A stretch of 9,310 nt of DNA from Flavobacterium psychrophilum (lineage in GTDB: Bacteria; Bacteroidota; Bacteroidia; Flavobacteriales; Flavobacteriaceae). The stretch is taken from assembly GCA_003243255.1 (NCBI GenBank), contig QFQM01000175.1, positions 1 to 9,310 of the forward strand, written 5' to 3'. Shown here in pieces: positions 6,460-9,310 of this stretch. Each line of letters opens with the position of its first letter. Within the stretch, counting starts at the first letter, position 1. A model generated the notes under the pieces. The model was not told where the DNA came from, ran no database searches, and saw nothing but the letters and a program-made list of their open reading frames with translations. Made by a program: the position numbers and the translations under genes.

Positions 6460-7752
6460 TTAAAATGCAACGTTACCTGCCAGTTCCTTTAATGTAACTT
6501 CAGATATCTTTGCCTGAAATTGTGCAGTGTTGTTACGCGTACGGGCATTTACATAGTTAAGTTGTGCTGTTCGCACTTCTAATTGGGTAATGGTTCCAAT
6601 ACGGTATTTCTCAAGGGTGATATCAAGGTTCTGCCTTGTGGCTTCAAGTTCTACCAACTGAAGGTTCGTCAGATAAGTTTGGTATGCCGATATAAGCTGC
6701 GAGTTGATAGACTGCGTTTGCTGGTCAATCTGTAACTGGGTGCTATCGATCTGAATCTTTGCAACCTTCTCACGACGGTTCTGCAAAAAACCATTAAAGA
6801 TATTTATGGATGCTGATATCCCGTAATTAAGACCCCTGCTGTAATTTTCCCTTGCGAAACCAAGTGTAGACTCACTCTCGTTGAATATATAGCCAGTGCT
6901 CACAGCAACCTGCGGATAACGTGCTCCCTTAACCTGTTTGAGATTGAGTTCGGCTACCCGTTTGTTTATCAGTGCCAGCTGTATCTGCGGATTTTGCTGT
7001 GAGGCAAGATTCATCAAATCAGCAAGCTTTAATTTATCATCAATGGCAGTAGAATCTACCACCTTAAATTTCGTCACAAGGTCACGCGCCATCAGTTCGT
7101 TAAGGAAGGTCTTGGTATTTTCATACAATTCCACCTGGCGAAGGTAATTTGTCTGATCGGTATTCAAATCTACCTGAGCATTCAGTACTTCCAGTTTGGC
7201 AGCCTTTCCAATTTTAAAACGGTTATCGGCAGTAGTTACACGTTGTTTGGAAATAACTATTGCCGTATCTAATGCAGTTAGCGTTTGCTGTTGTTGTACA
7301 AGATCAAAGTAAGTAGTAAGCACATCACTTACACGGGTAATTACCATCAGTTTGAGTTCCGTCTCTCCCTGCTTTTGCAATTCCTGCAACTGGTCATAGC
7401 GGGCAAACATCCTGAATCCGTCAAAGATGGTCCATCCCAGGCTAACCCCATAATTCATGCTGTTGTTACGGGCATCATTCACTTCCTGAACTGTGCCGTC
7501 AGTACGCGTTTGTTTTGAATACTGCCTGTTATTGTTTTGGTTAAAAGTACCCGTAAGCGCCGGAAGCAATCCTGCGTTCGCAAGATTCACGTTCTGCTCG
7601 TCTATCTTAAGATCGTTCTTGGCAAGCTTAATATCATAATTATTCTCTAAGGCAATGGCAACCGCCTGCTCGGGTGTAAGCAGTTCCTGTGCAGAAGCGG
7701 TAAGCGTAAAAAGACAGCTAAATATATACAGGCAAATCCTCATAAGTTTCAT
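6460..7752 (-). CDS. TolC-family outer-membrane efflux channel
   Basis: This is the outer-membrane channel of a tripartite RND efflux pump, carrying substrates from the permease and adaptor to the outside. The 430-residue product has a signal peptide of about 21 residues (TLTASA/QEL) and no lipobox, so it is not lipid-anchored. Two outer-membrane efflux protein repeats follow. The first begins LLTPEQAVAIALENNYDIK and contains the strand segment YGVSLGWTIFDGF; the second has GARYPQVAVSTGYIF and YGISASINIFNGF. Each is followed by long Gln/Leu-rich helices, which build the periplasmic tunnel. The start is set at 7752, 4 bases after the permease stop; the open frame extends further upstream, but that part overlaps the permease and lacks a signal peptide. 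A second ATG three codons on (7743) is possible. The gene is flanked by the permease and the retropepsin-like gene in one operon. Confidence 0.93.
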   Translation of the reverse strand: MKLMRICLYIFSCLFTLTASAQELLTPEQAVAIALENNYDIKLAKNDLKIDEQNVNLANAGLLPALTGTFNQNNNRQYSKQTRTDGTVQEVNDARNNSMNYGVSLGWTIFDGFRMFARYDQLQELQKQGETELKLMVITRVSDVLTTYFDLVQQQQTLTALDTAIVISKQRVTTADNRFKIGKAAKLEVLNAQVDLNTDQTNYLRQVELYENTKTFLNELMARDLVTKFKVVDSTAIDDKLKLADLMNLASQQNPQIQLALINKRVAELNLKQVKGARYPQVAVSTGYIFNESESTLGFARENYSRGLNYGISASINIFNGFLQNRREKVAKIQIDSTQLQIDQQTQSINSQLISAYQTYLTNLQLVELEATRQNLDITLEKYRIGTITQLEVRTAQLNYVNARTRNNTAQFQAKISEVTLKELAGNVAF

Positions 7753-7756
7753 GGAT

Positions 7757-9310
7757 CTAGTCTTCAAGATTATCAAATTCAGGTCGGTGCTTTTTAGGAC
7801 GCGACCACATAAAGTAAATAGCCGGGATGATGAACAACGTAAGTACAAGTGAAAACACAGTACCACCTACAATTACAACCCCCATACCGATACGGCTCGT
7901 TGAAGCAGCTCCTAACGACATGGCAATTGGCAATGCACCAAGAGCAATAGCAAGACTCGTCATTAATATGGGACGAAGGCGTGATTCGGCCGATTCCATA
8001 ATGGCTTCATATTTATCTTTGCCTTCTTCACGAAGCTGATTGGCAAATTCAACGATAAGGATACCATTCTTGGTTACAAGCCCGATAAGCATGATCGTAC
8101 CGATCTGGCTGAAGATATTCCACGTTTGCCCGAACAGCCACAATGACAATAATGCTCCGGCAACCGCCATTGGTACGGTAAGGATAATGATGAACGGATC
8201 GATAAAACTCTCAAATTGCCCTGCCAAAATCAGGTAGATAAGCAACAATGCCAGTCCAAAGGCAAAAAGTGTATTCGAGCTACTCTCCACAAAGTCACGT
8301 GATTCACCTCCAAGATCTGTAGTAAAAGTATCGTCAAGCACTTTTGCTTTTACTCTTTCCATAGCATCAATACCATCACTGATACTCATACCCGGCGCAA
8401 GCCCAGCAGATACCGTAGCCGACATATACCTGTTGTTATGGTATAACTGAGGCGGACTGCTTTGCTCGTCTACCGAAACGAGGTTATCCAGCTGGATAAG
8501 CTCACCGGTATTACTCTTTACAAAAGTTGAAGTAAGATCGATAGGTGCGGCACGGTCATCCTGTTCAAACTGCCCGATTACCTGGTATTGTTTACCATTC
8601 ATCATAAAGTAACCGAAACGCTGTCCGCTTAACGACAATTGTAATGTCTGTGCCACATCAAGCAGCGACACACCAAGGCTTTCTGCCTTTTCGCGATCAA
8701 TAGTCACGTTGATCTCCGGTTTATTAAATTTAAGGTTAACATCGGTCATAGAGAAAGTAGGATCTTTACTCACTTCATCCATAAATACCGGTATCTTTTC
8801 CTGTAGTTTTTCAAAATTTGGTGCCTGGATAATATACTGGATTGGTGGCCCTCCCCTACGGTTCACGGCAATTGTTGGCTGTTCTGAAACAGCGGTTTTG
8901 GCTTCGCTATATTTTTTTGTCCATTTGGTAAGGTCGGCAGCAATTTCTTTTTGCGAACGCTCCCTTTCTTCAGGCTGTTTTAATGCTATCCTTACACGCC
9001 CGCTGTTCACAGATGCCGATCCAAAGCCCGGCGACGTAATTACGAGGCTGGCTTTTTTTTCAGGTATTGAATCTTTTATCAACTGTTCCATTTCGCGCAT
9101 AAAGCGGTCCATATATTCATACGAAGCACCTTCGGGAGCTGTGATATTCATACCTATGAAACTCCTGTCGTCATAAGGAGCGGTCTCCTTTTGTATAATC
9201 GAATAGAACAGCGCGATAAGACCTATACAGATGATAAGGATAGGGAAACTAACCCATTTTTTCTTCATGAAGCCGGTAAGCATCTCTGCGTTGATCATGC
9301 GACCAATTGC
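7757..9310 (-). CDS. RND efflux permease, C-terminal half (5' end beyond window)
   Basis: The inner-membrane proton-driven pump of a tripartite efflux system. The frame is open to the right edge, giving 517 visible residues, about half of the roughly 1,040 of an AcrB-type permease; the ATG at 9298 is internal. The visible part starts just before TM7 (WVSFPILIICIGLIALFYSI). The second periplasmic half follows, including FGSASVNSGRVRIAL and the docking/porter segments. Then come TM8 (LFAFGLALLLIYLILAGQFE), TM9 (VPMAVAGALLSLWLFG), TM10 (MLIGLVTKNGILIVEFAN), TM11 (RLRPILMTSLAIALGALPIA) and TM12 near the end. These are hallmarks of the HAE-1/AcrB branch, which exports hydrophobic or amphiphilic compounds, rather than the heavy-metal branch. 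The essential proton-relay aspartates of TM4 are outside the window. A membrane fusion protein gene is expected further right. Substrates cannot be deduced. Confidence 0.95.
   Translation of the reverse strand, partial: AIGRMINAEMLTGFMKKKWVSFPILIICIGLIALFYSIIQKETAPYDDRSFIGMNITAPEGASYEYMDRFMREMEQLIKDSIPEKKASLVITSPGFGSASVNSGRVRIALKQPEERERSQKEIAADLTKWTKKYSEAKTAVSEQPTIAVNRRGGPPIQYIIQAPNFEKLQEKIPVFMDEVSKDPTFSMTDVNLKFNKPEINVTIDREKAESLGVSLLDVAQTLQLSLSGQRFGYFMMNGKQYQVIGQFEQDDRAAPIDLTSTFVKSNTGELIQLDNLVSVDEQSSPPQLYHNNRYMSATVSAGLAPGMSISDGIDAMERVKAKVLDDTFTTDLGGESRDFVESSSNTLFAFGLALLLIYLILAGQFESFIDPFIIILTVPMAVAGALLSLWLFGQTWNIFSQIGTIMLIGLVTKNGILIVEFANQLREEGKDKYEAIMESAESRLRPILMTSLAIALGALPIAMSLGAASTSRIGMGVVIVGGTVFSLVLTLFIIPAIYFMWSRPKKHRPEFDNLED

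Noticed and set aside
8709..9176. 155-codon open frame on the + strand opposite the RND permease
   Set aside because: It is antisense to well-conserved permease sequence, with no independent start signals.
1..9310. CRISPR arrays, tRNA or rRNA genes, transposases
   Set aside because: I looked for regularly spaced repeats, tRNA-like folds and transposase-like proteins and saw none.

Overview
The window looks like chromosomal DNA from a member of the Bacteroidota, most likely a Flavobacterium or close relative. Three things point there. The primary sigma factor is the short 287-residue form lacking region 1.1. The rpe promoter is of the Bacteroidota type (TTTG, 19 bp, TATCTTTG) rather than TTGACA/TATAAT. 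Signal peptides end just before a Gln, as is usual in this group. Ribosome binding sites are mostly weak or absent and intergenic DNA is AT-rich.

Left part, + strand. The window opens inside a gene (2-1354) that encodes a disordered Lys/Thr/Asn/Ser-rich chain of about 215 residues followed by a predicted eight-stranded outer-membrane barrel. This is the back end of the layout known from dual membrane-spanning anti-sigma factors of Bacteroidota; the diagnostic front end is off the window. A small hairpin terminator separates it from rpoD (1502-2365). A 424-base gap with three successive hairpins and a 12-bp inverted repeat follows. Then come rpe (2790-3452), with its own well-formed promoter, and a secreted family 30 glycoside hydrolase (3515-4960), probably co-transcribed with rpe. 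No SusC/SusD pair is visible, so the hydrolase does not lie in an evident polysaccharide utilisation locus here.

Middle. A strong bidirectional terminator (4977-5005) divides the rightward genes from a leftward operon. Beside it, on the - strand, lies a decayed gene (5004-5513) resembling an Imm26-type immunity protein: one reading frame of 169 codons interrupted by two nonsense codons and no frameshift.

Right part, - strand, transcribed toward the left: the C-terminal half of an RND efflux permease (9310 down to 7757), a TolC-family outer-membrane channel (7752-6460), and an exported two-lobed retropepsin-like protein (6456-5551) in which both expected catalytic aspartates are histidines. 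The gaps are 4 and 3 bases, so these three form one operon, and a membrane fusion protein gene is expected beyond the right edge. The most interesting signals are the His-for-Asp protease relative placed inside an efflux operon, the truncated trans-envelope barrel protein, and the twice-stopped immunity-like gene.
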